This document shows, piece by piece, positions 27,033 to 36,285 of a DNA stretch of 64,000 nt (position 1 is the stretch's first letter; each line of letters begins with the position of its first letter). The notes beneath the pieces were generated by a model. It saw only the letters and a list, made by a program, of their open reading frames with translations. It had not been told where the DNA came from and searched no databases. Both the position numbers and the translations under genes were made by a program. The stretch is from Xanthomonas arboricola pv. populi (GTDB lineage: Bacteria; Pseudomonadota; Gammaproteobacteria; Xanthomonadales; Xanthomonadaceae). The stretch is from positions 496,001-560,000 of the forward strand of contig NZ_MDEB01000001.1 of assembly GCF_002939945.1 (NCBI RefSeq), read 5' to 3'.

Positions 27033-29885
27033 TCAGAAACGCAGACCCACACTGGTGAAGAAGTAACGGCCGGCCTGGTCGTAACCGGCGAGCGAGTTGC
27101 CATTGAAGGTCAGGCTGCCGCCCACCAGCGGCGGCTCCTTGTCGGCGATGTTGTTGATGCCCAAGGTCCAGGTGACGTAATCGCCCAACTGCATCGAACC
27201 GGACAGGTCGAAGTAGTTGTACGCCGACACCTTGTTGTCCTGGTTCACCAGGCGTACGTCGGTTGTGCCACGGGTGCCGTCGGTGTCCTGGTAATCCAGC
27301 TCACCGATATAGCGCCAGCGCAGACTGACGGTGTAGCGATCGAAGCTGTAGCGCGTGCTCAGCACATGCCGCCATTCGGCACTGTTGCAGGCCACGTTGA
27401 CCACACCCGCGCAGTCGTATGTCACTTCCTGCACACCCGGAACCGGCTCGTACTCCTGCTTGATGGCGTAGCTGCCCATCATCGAGGCGGTCAGGCGCCC
27501 GGGACCGACGCTCCAGGCATACGATGCGGTCAGATCCACGCCCTGGAAATGCAACGAACCAAAATTATCCTGAGAATTGAGGATCAGACCGGAGACGTCG
27601 GGGTCGCTACCACGGAACAGATCGCCCGTCGTGGCATTGCGGCGCACGCGGCTGCAGATGTCCGCATTACCGGTCACACCGCATGCGGTGAGGATGTTGG
27701 ACGAGCCGATGCTGCGGATCGCATCGTCGATCTTGATGTCGTAGTAATCCACGCTCAGATCGAGCCCCTTGATCGGGCTGGCGGCAAAACCGACGGTCCA
27801 GGTGTTGGCCGTTTCCGGCCTCAGAGCTGTATTACCGCCGCCGATTTCGTTGTACTGGCCGGCCGGGTTGGCTGCAACGCGGCCGTATTGCGCCGCCGTC
27901 ACACCGGTGTTGGCGCACTGGGCCTGGGTGAAGACCGGATTGGCACCGGCGCACGGATCGCTACCGCTCCACAGTCCGATCGTATTTTCGTTATACAGCT
28001 CGGTCACGTTCGGAGCGCGGATCGCACGGTTCCAGCCCGCGCGCAGGTGGTACTTGCCATCGACGAATGTTGCCCCCAGACCGGCTTTATAGGTACTCAC
28101 GCCACCGGAGGTGTCGTAGTCCGAGTAGCGATAGCCAAGCTGCATATCGAGGTGATCCAGGCTACCGGCTTGCGCCACCAGCGGCACCGCGCCTTCGAGG
28201 AACAGTTCCTTGACGCCGATGTCGCCGGACACATTGGAGGTCGGGCCACCCAGGCCGGTGAAGTTACCGGTCTGCATGTTGCTGTCGGCCACCCGCTTGA
28301 AGGTTTCGGTGCGGGTCTCGACACCGCCGACCAGACTGATCGGGTTATCGCCGGCCCACGGCAGGCTATAGCCGAAATTGCCGGTCACATAGGCGTTGAA
28401 CACGCGCATGGAAGTTTCGTAGTTGACGATACCCACGCCTTGCAACGCTTCTGCCTCTGCTGCGGTGACACTGTCGGTCCACACGCTGTAAGGCACGCAG
28501 CCATCGAACGAACCAGGCTGGCAGCCCAGCAGTGCATCGCGGACACGCGTGGTCACGAAGTCGTTTCTGTTTTCCGACTTGGTCGTGCTGCGGTTATAGG
28601 TGAACGACGCGTCGTACGACCAGTTGTCGTTGATGTCGCCCTGGGCGCCGGTGGTGATGCTGAAACTGTTGGTATCCGAGTCGGTGATGCGCGGGCCGCC
28701 TTCGACGTTGCGCTTGGCCACGTAGACGGTGAACTCATCGTCGGTGATGCCCACATCGTTGCACAGGCTACCGATCACCGAGGTGGCGCAGTTGACGTTG
28801 AGGTCGGTGAAAAACGCGCCCGACGGCGCGATCTGGGTCGAACTCTTGCGGTTGACGAACAGGGTTTCGAGATAGGGCTTGAAGTGCTCGTTGACCTCGT
28901 ACTTGATATTGGTGCCGGCCGTGTAGCGCGTATCCGGACGCTGGTAGTAATTCAACGGCGCGAAGTTGTAGAGATTCGGGGATGCGACCTGCGACCAGGT
29001 GCCTCCGGCTGAAGGCTGCACGTAGAACGCGCCAGCCGACGGAGCGACGACATAGAAGTTGGCCGGATCTGCGGTGGCAGAGCCGCCGCACGCGGTGCCG
29101 CGGTTGCTCAATGCGCATGCGGAGTAATCGCGCTGGCCCTGCAGCAGTGGATCGTTCTCGCGCCAGGTGGCCCATGCGGTGGAATGCCCCGCTTCGCCGA
29201 AGCTGCCGCCGATGGCCAGGTCCACATTGCGGGAGATGCCGTCGAAACCGGAGTTTCCAGTCGGATAATCGTAACCGGCATCGTCCATCAGACCGCGCAT
29301 CAACGTGTTGCCGTTGTCGTGCTGGTAGGCGTTGTAGCCCATGTCGACACTGACCCCTTCAAACTCGTCGTCGAGCACGAAATTGACCACGCCGGCGACG
29401 GCATCCGAGCCGTACACCGCCGAGGCGCCGCCGGTCAGGATGTCCACGCGGCGCACCAGCGCTGCCGGAATGATGCTGATATCCGGACTCTCGCCGATGC
29501 CCTTGGGAATGCGCCTGCCGTTGACCAAGGTCAAGGTGCGCTGAGCGCCCAATCCACGCAGATCGACGGTCGCATAGCCCTGCGAGCCATTGTTGGCGAA
29601 GTTGTCGAAGCTCGCCGAAAGCTGCGGGTACTGATTGATCAGATCTTCGACCTTGGTCGAGCCGGTGTACTGGAATTCTTCCTTGTTGATTTCTGCCACC
29701 GGACTGGAGGCAGTCATCGTCTGGCTCTTGATGCGCGTACCGGTAACACTGATCGCGTCCAGGCTCTTGAGTTCCGTCGAGGGCTGCTCCTGCGCGATCA
29801 CGGTTCCCGACAGGGCCAACGCCGCAGCGCCAACCGTGAGCGATACCCGGATGGCGTCGCGCAGCTTGGTGGTCTTCAATCTCAT
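27033..29885 (-). CDS. TonB-dependent outer-membrane receptor (large, 950 residues)
   Basis: This gene encodes an outer-membrane beta-barrel transporter powered by TonB. A signal peptide (about 1-31, ending GTVIAQEQ) is followed by a TonB-box-like segment (LDAISVTGTRI). The plug domain contains VDLRGLGAQRTLTLVNGRR and DILTGGASAVYGSDAVAGVV, and the barrel ends in VGLRF with the terminal Phe needed for outer-membrane insertion. Four or more cysteines in extracellular-loop positions (CALSNRGTACG, CANTG, CGVTGNADIC) suggest disulfide-braced loops. An excellent GGAGAGAG ribosome site fixes the ATG at 29885. Substrate class is unclear; the next genes upstream are a TPR-sulfotransferase group rather than glycosidases. 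Confidence 0.92.
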   Translation of the reverse strand: MRLKTTKLRDAIRVSLTVGAAALALSGTVIAQEQPSTELKSLDAISVTGTRIKSQTMTASSPVAEINKEEFQYTGSTKVEDLINQYPQLSASFDNFANNGSQGYATVDLRGLGAQRTLTLVNGRRIPKGIGESPDISIIPAALVRRVDILTGGASAVYGSDAVAGVVNFVLDDEFEGVSVDMGYNAYQHDNGNTLMRGLMDDAGYDYPTGNSGFDGISRNVDLAIGGSFGEAGHSTAWATWRENDPLLQGQRDYSACALSNRGTACGGSATADPANFYVVAPSAGAFYVQPSAGGTWSQVASPNLYNFAPLNYYQRPDTRYTAGTNIKYEVNEHFKPYLETLFVNRKSSTQIAPSGAFFTDLNVNCATSVIGSLCNDVGITDDEFTVYVAKRNVEGGPRITDSDTNSFSITTGAQGDINDNWSYDASFTYNRSTTKSENRNDFVTTRVRDALLGCQPGSFDGCVPYSVWTDSVTAAEAEALQGVGIVNYETSMRVFNAYVTGNFGYSLPWAGDNPISLVGGVETRTETFKRVADSNMQTGNFTGLGGPTSNVSGDIGVKELFLEGAVPLVAQAGSLDHLDMQLGYRYSDYDTSGGVSTYKAGLGATFVDGKYHLRAGWNRAIRAPNVTELYNENTIGLWSGSDPCAGANPVFTQAQCANTGVTAAQYGRVAANPAGQYNEIGGGNTALRPETANTWTVGFAASPIKGLDLSVDYYDIKIDDAIRSIGSSNILTACGVTGNADICSRVRRNATTGDLFRGSDPDVSGLILNSQDNFGSLHFQGVDLTASYAWSVGPGRLTASMMGSYAIKQEYEPVPGVQEVTYDCAGVVNVACNSAEWRHVLSTRYSFDRYTVSLRWRYIGELDYQDTDGTRGTTDVRLVNQDNKVSAYNYFDLSGSMQLGDYVTWTLGINNIADKEPPLVGGSLTFNGNSLAGYDQAGRYFFTSVGLRF

Positions 29886-30016
29886 CTCTCTCTCCGAGAA
29901 GTTCGAACAGGTAAGCGCAACGCACTGCATCGGCATCTGAGGCAATGCCGGCACGTGCTGCGACGTCGTTGGCAAGCGCATCAAACTGCGCTTCCACACT
30001 GGCTAACGGCCGGACG

Positions 30017-30163
30017 AAAGAGCGCCCGAAAAAACGTTGCCAACCCGATGTTAAGACCACGTTGAAGAGAATTAAAGCGCCATTCAGAAATGCTCCGAAT
30101 CGGTGCGGCGAATCCCCAAAAGAGTGCGGATGTCACGGAAAAAGCGGCTCTAGGGCGCTCTTT
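30017..30163. other. Upstream region of the TonB receptor with a spaced 11-bp inverted repeat
   Basis: The 380 bases between the TonB receptor start and the sulfotransferase stop (29886-30267) carry no gene. AAAGAGCGCCC (30017-30027) and GGGCGCTCTTT (30153-30163) are perfect complements 125 bases apart. A (TTCG)n run sits near 30188-30206. This is probably the receptor's promoter and leader region; pairing of the arms is speculative. Confidence 0.4.
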
Positions 30164-30267
30164 TCTCTCGTGGAGCCCGATTTCGCCTTGTTCGTTCGTT
30201 CGTTCGCTGGTCGCGAGCCAGCCGCTCGCTCAGTTGCAAGAACTATTGGTCGGCCAGCGGGAAATTC

Positions 30268-31851
30268 TTACGCCGCTTCGACGCCGGGCACGATCACGCC
30301 AGCTGCCTGAAGTCGCGTCAACAAGGGCGTGAGTCCGCCCAGATGCCGCCGAGAGCTATGCACCGAGCGTTGGTGGACATCGCCGCGCACCTGCGCTGCG
30401 CTCGCGGTCACGAACGGCACATGCTCCAGTTCGGTGATGGTGTCACTGCTCGCCAGCCCGCACCAGCTCAGCACCCGCGTGATCTGTTGGTCGGTGTCGC
30501 GCACCAACTCTTCGTAGTGCACGTCGAGAATGCTGCCGGGCAGCACCGCATGCCAGTGCCGCATGGTCTGCTGATAGGCCAGGTAATAATCCGCGAGCTC
30601 CTCGAGCGCATACGAGAACGGATAGGCGTTGTAGAACAAGGTCTTGTACATCGCATAACAGGTGTCCAGCGGATCGCGCACCAGATGGATGATGCGTGCG
30701 CGTGGCAGCGCTGCGGCAATCATGCCGCAATACAGGTAATTGACCGGCATCTTGTCGATGAACACCGGATGGTCGTGCACCAGCTCACGGGCGCCGCGCA
30801 AATACTCCTGCCCAAGCGCCGCGAAATCGATCTGCAGCGATGCCTGGGCGGCGGTCAGTTCGGGATTGGTCGACAGTACGCCGGAGGTCGCACTGCCGAG
30901 CAACGCACCGAAATCCATCAGCTCCCCAGCCGAGCGTGCACCGCCGCGCTGGATCAGCAGGCGCTCCAGCAAGGTGGTGCCGGAGCGTGGCAAACCGACG
31001 ATGAAGATTGCCCCCTCGCCCGCATGACCGGGCTGCAGTGCGCGCAAGGCAGCCGGGTCGTACGCCTCGCGCACCTGGGCGATATGCGTACACTCGGCAG
31101 CAACGTCGTATTGCAAAGTCTTGCGCTTGCAGGCCGCTGCGGCGGTCAATGTCTCGAACGACTCCGCATGCTGGCCCAGGTCCTCCAGCTCCTTGCTCAA
31201 GGCGTACAGGCCGGCCGCTCGGGCGGATGGTTCCGACAGCGTGGTCAACCGGTGACGCAGATCGTCCAGATGGTTGTGCTGCCCGGTCTGACGCCGGAGC
31301 GTGGCGCGCAGGTACAAGGCATCGCCCGTGCCGGGTGCCAGTTGCAATAGCCGCTCCAGGGTGAGCTCAGCCGCATCGAATTCACCTCCAAAGAACTGCA
31401 TGGTGGCGAGGTCGTACAGCAAGCCGGGCTGTTCTCCCAGCAATGTCATCGCATGCCGGTACGCATCACGGGCCGCCACCACCTCGTGGCAGCCGCTGTA
31501 CAGCGCGCCGATGCGCCACCATGCAGCACCGTCGTCGCCGGCCAGCGCCTGCGCCTGACCGGCGACGAGCCTGGCCTCGCGGCGGCGACGCAGCTGCAGC
31601 AGCAAGCTGCCATATTTGATTAATAGCGGGAGCGGTGACGTTGCAACCGCGACTGCCTGTGCGATGCGGTCGGCTGCGGCCTGCGGATCGCCGTTGGCCA
31701 GCCAGGCTTCACTAGCAAGCTCCAGCAGATGCGCATTGCCAGGCTGCTCTGCGCAGGCGCGCTCGGCGAACACAGCTGCCTCGGCATAACGTCCCTGACG
31801 CAGCAGTTGATACCCGTTGTGCAACAGTGCGCGTAGTTGTCTCTCCGTCAT
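30268..31851 (-). CDS. TPR-repeat sulfotransferase (first of two)
   Basis: This is a 527-residue fusion of an N-terminal tetratricopeptide-repeat array (about 1-240) to a PAPS-dependent sulfotransferase domain (about 275-500). The 5'-phosphosulfate loop is FIVGLPRSGTTLLERLL and the 3'-phosphate motif is RIIHLVRDPLDTCYAMYK. It should move sulfate from PAPS to an unknown acceptor; the TPRs likely bind a peptide or protein partner. The ATG at 31851 is preferred over an upstream extension without homology. No signal peptide is present. A second TPR-sulfotransferase lies close by on the opposite strand, with a beta-hydroxylase remnant after it. Confidence 0.88.
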   Translation of the reverse strand: MTERQLRALLHNGYQLLRQGRYAEAAVFAERACAEQPGNAHLLELASEAWLANGDPQAAADRIAQAVAVATSPLPLLIKYGSLLLQLRRRREARLVAGQAQALAGDDGAAWWRIGALYSGCHEVVAARDAYRHAMTLLGEQPGLLYDLATMQFFGGEFDAAELTLERLLQLAPGTGDALYLRATLRRQTGQHNHLDDLRHRLTTLSEPSARAAGLYALSKELEDLGQHAESFETLTAAAACKRKTLQYDVAAECTHIAQVREAYDPAALRALQPGHAGEGAIFIVGLPRSGTTLLERLLIQRGGARSAGELMDFGALLGSATSGVLSTNPELTAAQASLQIDFAALGQEYLRGARELVHDHPVFIDKMPVNYLYCGMIAAALPRARIIHLVRDPLDTCYAMYKTLFYNAYPFSYALEELADYYLAYQQTMRHWHAVLPGSILDVHYEELVRDTDQQITRVLSWCGLASSDTITELEHVPFVTASAAQVRGDVHQRSVHSSRRHLGGLTPLLTRLQAAGVIVPGVEAA

Positions 31852-31891
31852 TCGTTCTCTTCTGTTTGTTGCGATGCCGTCGGTGGCCTGG

Positions 31892-32350
31892 CTAGTCGAT
31901 GCGGCGGGCGCGTAGCGCCACACCGGCAGCGGTCACCAGCATGTAACTTCCCATTGCAGCCTTACGGATCACCACGACCTCGCCCTCGGCCAGCGGACCG
32001 CGACTGGTCGCTTCTGTCAGCGCCCAGCGCTGATGACTGTCCAGCGACACGATGCGCGTACCGTCTGGCTGATACGTCACCGCAAGCACCTTCGCGGTGA
32101 GTTGCGCAGGCGCTGACTGCTGCGCACCTGTCGCTGCCGAGACCTGTTGGGTGCTGCGGCCGAATGCTCTCACTCCCCTGTCCACCTCAGCCGCCCGTAC
32201 GGCTTGCGTTGGCGGAAAACTGGCGTCATAACAAGCCAACCGCGGCAATGGATCGATGATGGCGGCACAGCGATGCGTCGGCACGTCCTGCGCCGATGCC
32301 GCCCATGCGCAGCTCAGGACTGTCAGACCCACCACCACTGGCTTGTGCAT
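31892..32350 (-). CDS. Small exported protein with a RLACYD motif
   Basis: This is a 152-residue protein with a signal peptide (about 1-20, ending WAASAQDV). The short motif PLPRLACYDASF resembles the N-terminal block of many exported Xanthomonadaceae proteins and of VasI-like proteins. The C-terminal strand-rich block (RWALTEATSRGPLAEGEVV, then GSYMLVTAAG) recurs in small periplasmic proteins of this group. Function is unknown. It lies 40 bases upstream of the first TPR-sulfotransferase on the same strand and its 5' end overlaps the earliest possible start of the divergent second sulfotransferase. Confidence 0.7.
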   Translation of the reverse strand: MHKPVVVGLTVLSCAWAASAQDVPTHRCAAIIDPLPRLACYDASFPPTQAVRAAEVDRGVRAFGRSTQQVSAATGAQQSAPAQLTAKVLAVTYQPDGTRIVSLDSHQRWALTEATSRGPLAEGEVVVIRKAAMGSYMLVTAAGVALRARRID

Positions 32351-34014
32351 GTGCGCATCTCACTGCTCGACTGCAGCAGAGCATACAAGCCAACCGGCGA
32401 GCACAGGAAAGCCCGACCATCGTCGTCTCGCCACCGGGCGGATTGAACGCACCGCCGGCGCCGCCTAAGCTGCAGGTTCCCGACCCGCTGCAAGACTGCC
32501 TGGAAAACGCCTTGGACCTGTCCTTGCAGCACGCCGCACGCTTACTGCAACAAGGTCATCTGCCGCAGGCGATCGCCGCCTATCAAGCCATCCTGCAGGC
32601 GCAGCCCGGCTGCGCCGATGCCTGGTACAACCTGGGATATCTGCTGCGCCGGACCGGCGAAGCATCCGCTGCGCTGGATGCGTATGCGCAGGCACTGCAG
32701 TACGGCGCTGCACTGCCGGAACAGATCCATCTCAATCGCGCCGCGCTGTTGAGCGACCATCTCCACCAGTATGCGGCCGCGTTGAAGGAGCTCGACCTGG
32801 CACTGCAGTGTCGGCCGGACTACGCCCCGGCCTTGCTCAATCTGGGCAACCTGCACGAAGAGCTGGGCACACGCGACCAGGCGATCGCCGCCTATCGCCA
32901 CCTGCTCGCCAGTCCTCCTAGCGACGCCCGGACACGGGCGCTGCAGCTGCAAGCCACCGCACGTCTGCTGCATCTGGATCCTCCGACGCAGGCACAGGAC
33001 CCACGCCTGCTCGAACTCGAGCAGGCCAGCTCGGTCGCGGGGCAGGATGCTGCGCTGGCGGCCACGCTGCTGCATGCGTTGGCCCATGCCTACGACCGCC
33101 TCGGCCTGCACAGCCAGGCATTCGATGCGGCCAGTGCCGCCAACGGGCATGGCCATGCACATGCAAGGCGCTACGATCCGATGCGGACGCACCAGCATTT
33201 CAACAGCATCACTGCGGTATTTGCCAACGTAAAGGACGCGCAACAGCCACCCCCCATGGCTGCTGGAAAAAACGCGGTGCCGGCCCTGTTTATCTGCGGC
33301 ATGTTCCGCTCCGGCTCCACCTTGCTCGAACAGGCCTTGTCGCGCCACCCGTGCATTGCCGCCGGCGGTGAACTGGATGCGCTGCCGCGACTGGTTGCAC
33401 AGTCGCTGTCGCCGTTTCCGCAGGCCGCGCAGCAGCTGTCCCCGCATACGCTGGCGCAGCTGGCCGCGGCATATCGTCAACGTGTGGCCGCAGTCGTTCC
33501 CCAGCATGCGCAACTGCGCTACATCACCGACAAGCGCCCGGACAACTTTCAACTGATCGGGCTGATCAAACGGCTGTTTCCGGCAGCCAGAATCGTGCAC
33601 ACACGTCGTCACCCGCTGGACAACGGGCTGTCGATCTTCATGCAGCAGCTCAATCCGCAACAGTTTGGCTACGCGGGCCGGCTGGAGGACATCGGGCATT
33701 TCCATGCGGCCTACCAGCGCCTGATGGAGCATTGGCTGTCGCTGTATCCGGACAGCATCCACACCTTCGACTATGACGCCTTCGTCGCCGCGCCGGAGCC
33801 CACCTTGCGCGCATTGCTGGACTTCCTGCAGTTGCCCTGGGAACCGGACTGCCTGGATTTCCACAAGGCGCCTGGAGCCGTCAAGACAGCCAGCTACTGG
33901 CAGGTCCGCCAGCCCCTGCATGGCGATGCATCCGGACGCTGGAAGCCCTACGCCGCTCAGCTCGCTCCCCTACGCGCCACGCTTGCCCGGTTCGGCATCA
34001 CGCCTGCGGACTAA
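32296..34014 (+). CDS. TPR-repeat sulfotransferase (second of two)
   Basis: This protein of up to 572 residues has TPR repeats in its N-terminal half (for example QAIAAYQAILQAQPGCADAW, then ALLNLGNLHEELGTRDQAI). A sulfotransferase domain follows, with 5'-loop FICGMFRSGSTLLEQAL and 3'-motif RIVHTRRHPLDNGLSIFMQQ. The first ATG (32296) lies inside the divergent exported-protein gene and has no good ribosome site. Translation may really begin at a TTG or other codon between about 32440 and 32515, just before the TPR region. It is a distant paralogue of the sulfotransferase at 30268. The acceptor is unknown. Confidence 0.82.
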   Translation: MPPMRSSGLSDPPPLACACAHLTARLQQSIQANRRAQESPTIVVSPPGGLNAPPAPPKLQVPDPLQDCLENALDLSLQHAARLLQQGHLPQAIAAYQAILQAQPGCADAWYNLGYLLRRTGEASAALDAYAQALQYGAALPEQIHLNRAALLSDHLHQYAAALKELDLALQCRPDYAPALLNLGNLHEELGTRDQAIAAYRHLLASPPSDARTRALQLQATARLLHLDPPTQAQDPRLLELEQASSVAGQDAALAATLLHALAHAYDRLGLHSQAFDAASAANGHGHAHARRYDPMRTHQHFNSITAVFANVKDAQQPPPMAAGKNAVPALFICGMFRSGSTLLEQALSRHPCIAAGGELDALPRLVAQSLSPFPQAAQQLSPHTLAQLAAAYRQRVAAVVPQHAQLRYITDKRPDNFQLIGLIKRLFPAARIVHTRRHPLDNGLSIFMQQLNPQQFGYAGRLEDIGHFHAAYQRLMEHWLSLYPDSIHTFDYDAFVAAPEPTLRALLDFLQLPWEPDCLDFHKAPGAVKTASYWQVRQPLHGDASGRWKPYAAQLAPLRATLARFGITPAD

Positions 34015-34039
34015 ACCAGCCGACTACCGGCAACACCTC

Positions 34040-34378
34040 ATCGCTCACGGTGGCGCGCGATCGCCGTCCATGGCATTGCTCATCCTGGCTCAGCAGCGGG
34101 TTCCAGATATCGAAGATCAGCACCGCACGCAGCTACGCACTCGCGTTGAGCGCCTCATGTTCGATCGAGTCGTCGAACATCAGCCCCGCGCCGACCTCCC
34201 ATTGCCGCCAGTCGTAACCGACCCGGAAGCTGCAGCCATCGGGCACGATCAACGGAAGATGCGCCACCAGATGTGCGTTGGTCTCGCCATGATGCGGCGG
34301 AATGACCGTCTGCGGCGCCAGCACCGAAAACATCGCGTTCGGACACACGCCAACGATCTGCGCCGCATCATGACTCTC
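34040..34378 (-). pseudogene. Aspartyl/asparaginyl beta-hydroxylase remnant
   Basis: The minus strand encodes the C-terminal half of an Asp/Asn beta-hydroxylase-type dioxygenase: CPNAMFSVLAP, PPHHGETNAHLVAHLPLIVP, then FDDSIEHEALNASA. A TAG stop follows, then LRAVLIFDIWNPLLSQDEQ continues in the same frame. The iron-binding histidines (HHGETN and DDSIEHE) are still readable. The N-terminal half is absent: a TGA lies about 9 codons before the first recognisable residue. With the internal stop and missing N terminus it cannot make an enzyme. Intact relatives often accompany TPR-sulfotransferases, which is why the remnant sits here. The rest of 34015-34474 holds no other gene. Confidence 0.75.
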
Positions 34379-34474
34379 CCCTCAATCGGACAGGATGGCC
34401 TGGCTGCGTCCTGCTCCAGGCAACACCATGCCACCGCCAATCAGGCAAAAAGCCCACTGGCGGCGCGGTCCGCG

Positions 34475-35440
34475 TCAGTGCGAGTGGCCGCCGTGCGAAT
34501 GCGTGTGACCACGATGATCGTCATGCGCGGAGCCTTGCGCTGCCGGAGCCGCGCCACACGGCCCGGTACCGCAGTCGCCACTCTCCACCTGCAGGGTGAC
34601 GTGGGCGATCTCGAAACGCGCGTGCAGCAGCTCGGCGAGGGCGTCGCGCAGGCGGTCGCGGTCGGTGGTTTCGCCGACCACCACGTGTGCGGTGAGCGCG
34701 GGCGTGCTGGAGGCCAGTGCCCAGACGTGCAGGTCGTGCACGTCCTCGACGCCGGGGTGGCTGGCCAGCGCCTGCTGCACCTGCGGCAGATCGATGCCTT
34801 TGGGAACACCTTCCAGCAGCACGTTGATCGCCTCGCGCAGCAGCACCCAGGTGCGCGGCAACACCCACAGGCCGATCAGCACGGCCAGCACCGGGTCGAT
34901 CCACTGCCAGCCGGTCCAGCGGATCAGCAGCGCGCCGATGATCACCGCCACCGAGCCGAGCATGTCGCTCCAGACTTCCAGATAGGCGCCCTTGACGTTG
35001 AGGCTCTCGCCGCTGCCGGCGTGCAGCAGCTTCATGGCGATCAGATTGATCACCAGGCCGAAGCCGGCGATCAGCAGCATGCCGCTGGAGGAAATATCCT
35101 GCGGTGCGCGAAAGCGCTGCGCGGCCTCCCACAGGATGTAGGCGCCGACTGCGAACAACAGCGCGCCGTTGGCCAGCGCGCCGAGCGCTTCCAGCCGCAC
35201 ATAGCCATAGGTGCGGCGCGCATCGGCAGGACGACGGCTCAGGCGCACGGCAAGCAGGGCGATCATCAGGCCCACGGTGTCGGTGGCCATATGCGCGGCG
35301 TCGGACAACAGCGCCAGGCTGTTGGTGATGAACGCACCGATGACTTCCGCCAACAGGAACGTGGCGGTGAGCCCCAGCGCCCACCACAGCGGTGTCTCGT
35401 GGCGGATTTCGCTGGGTGCGTGGTTGTGGTCGTGTCCCAT
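34475..35440 (-). CDS. Cation diffusion facilitator (CzcD/ZitB-like metal exporter)
   Basis: This is a 321-residue CDF-family inner-membrane transporter that exchanges Zn2+ or related metals for protons. Six membrane segments are evident; the metal-site motifs SDAAHMATD (second segment) and EVWSDMLGS (fifth) are intact. A cytoplasmic C-terminal domain includes GVEDVHDLHVWAL. The N terminus (MGHDHNHA) and the last residues (GHTHSHGGHSH) are His-rich and may buffer metal. The ATG at 35440 is chosen so that the protein begins with the His motif. Confidence 0.93.
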   Translation of the reverse strand: MGHDHNHAPSEIRHETPLWWALGLTATFLLAEVIGAFITNSLALLSDAAHMATDTVGLMIALLAVRLSRRPADARRTYGYVRLEALGALANGALLFAVGAYILWEAAQRFRAPQDISSSGMLLIAGFGLVINLIAMKLLHAGSGESLNVKGAYLEVWSDMLGSVAVIIGALLIRWTGWQWIDPVLAVLIGLWVLPRTWVLLREAINVLLEGVPKGIDLPQVQQALASHPGVEDVHDLHVWALASSTPALTAHVVVGETTDRDRLRDALAELLHARFEIAHVTLQVESGDCGTGPCGAAPAAQGSAHDDHRGHTHSHGGHSH

Positions 35441-35546
35441 GGATGCGGTAGCCTCGTGCGATGCGCGCACCTTAGGCGCACGCGAGGGCGGAGACTATTA
35501 CACCCGGACGTTATGACATCACATCACGCGGAAGTGGCACTGCACG

Positions 35547-35771
35547 TTATTGCTCAGGCCAGGTAGCCACCTGGAGTGACTCACGAAGCCCCTCGAACGC
35601 TGCAGCGATGGCGGCAATGTATCGGCAACACTCGCCCTCGTTGGCGGGTGGAGTGATGTCGTATTGGCAGTGACATTGCTCGGATTGAAAGAAGCCGACC
35701 AGACCGCACCTCATCGGACGGCCGCGCTGCAAGCACTGCATGCACCGCTTGCAACCATGCGTACCGAACAT
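35547..35771 (-). CDS. Small hypothetical Cys-rich protein
   Basis: This 74-codon frame contains five CxxC-like or paired cysteines (CKRCMQC, CHCQYD, CCRY) and an amphipathic C-terminal helix (YIAAIAAAFEGLRESLQVA). An internal ATG at the MQCLQRG position would shorten it. I recognise no family and see no strong ribosome site. Its start lies only a few bases from the first nested-palindrome repeat, so part of the frame could be repeat-derived. Confidence 0.35.
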   Translation of the reverse strand: MFGTHGCKRCMQCLQRGRPMRCGLVGFFQSEQCHCQYDITPPANEGECCRYIAAIAAAFEGLRESLQVATWPEQ

Positions 35772-35777
35772 CGTGAC

Positions 35778-35889
35778 AGGTCCTTGCCCGCCCGCCGTCG
35801 CGGGACCTTACGCGGCATGGATGCCGCGTAAGAGCTTACCAGGACGTACTTGCAGCGTGTCCCGCGATGGTGGGCGGGCAAGGGCCCTG
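35778..35889 (+). repeat. Nested-palindrome repeat, copy 1
   Basis: The outer arms run 35782-35806 and 35859-35883 (CCTTGCCCGCCC...GTCGCGGGAC with its near complement). They enclose a perfect inner palindrome, CTTACGCGGCAT-GG-ATGCCGCGTAAG (35807-35832), and a 26-base single-stranded segment. The layout would give a branched hairpin. Copies 2 and 3 are at 36060 and 61158. Confidence 0.85.
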
Positions 35890-36039
35890 CAGCAAACTTG
35901 CAGCGTCGAGGGCGCGGCGCCCTCACCGCACCAGACAGTTGGTCGGCGCTCATTTGAAAAGCGGTCTGTAGTCAGGTGTGCATCAGACGTGGAGCCGATG
36001 CTTCGTGATCGGACGAGGCGCATCCGGACGGCTTTTACA

Positions 36040-36170
36040 TGCACACCGACCATCTCGACGGGTCCTTGCCCGCCCGCCGTCGCGGGACCTTACGCGGCAC
36101 GGATGCCGCGTAAGAGCCTCCATGGACGGATTCACGGCGTGTCCCGCGATGGTGGGCGGGCAAGGACCCT
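36040..36170 (+). repeat. Nested-palindrome repeat, copy 2 with flank
   Basis: This copy has the same two-level palindrome as copy 1 in the same orientation, core 36060-36170. The inner palindrome has one change (GGCAC instead of GGCAT). The 26 bases from 36040 to 36065 (TGCACACCGACCATCTCGAC, then GGGTCC) are identical, in reverse complement, to the flank of copy 3. The repeat unit is therefore larger than the hairpin. The stretch between copies 1 and 2 (35890-36039) and after copy 2 to 36285 contains no convincing gene. Confidence 0.85.
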
Positions 36171-36285
36171 GCAGCAAAGCCGCAGATCAGACGCCGCCCC
36201 GTTCTATCAACTCTCCAGACGGATGCAAAGCACCACTCTGGCCACGCCTGTTCGACGGCAGGCGTAGACGCCTTGACGACCGCTC

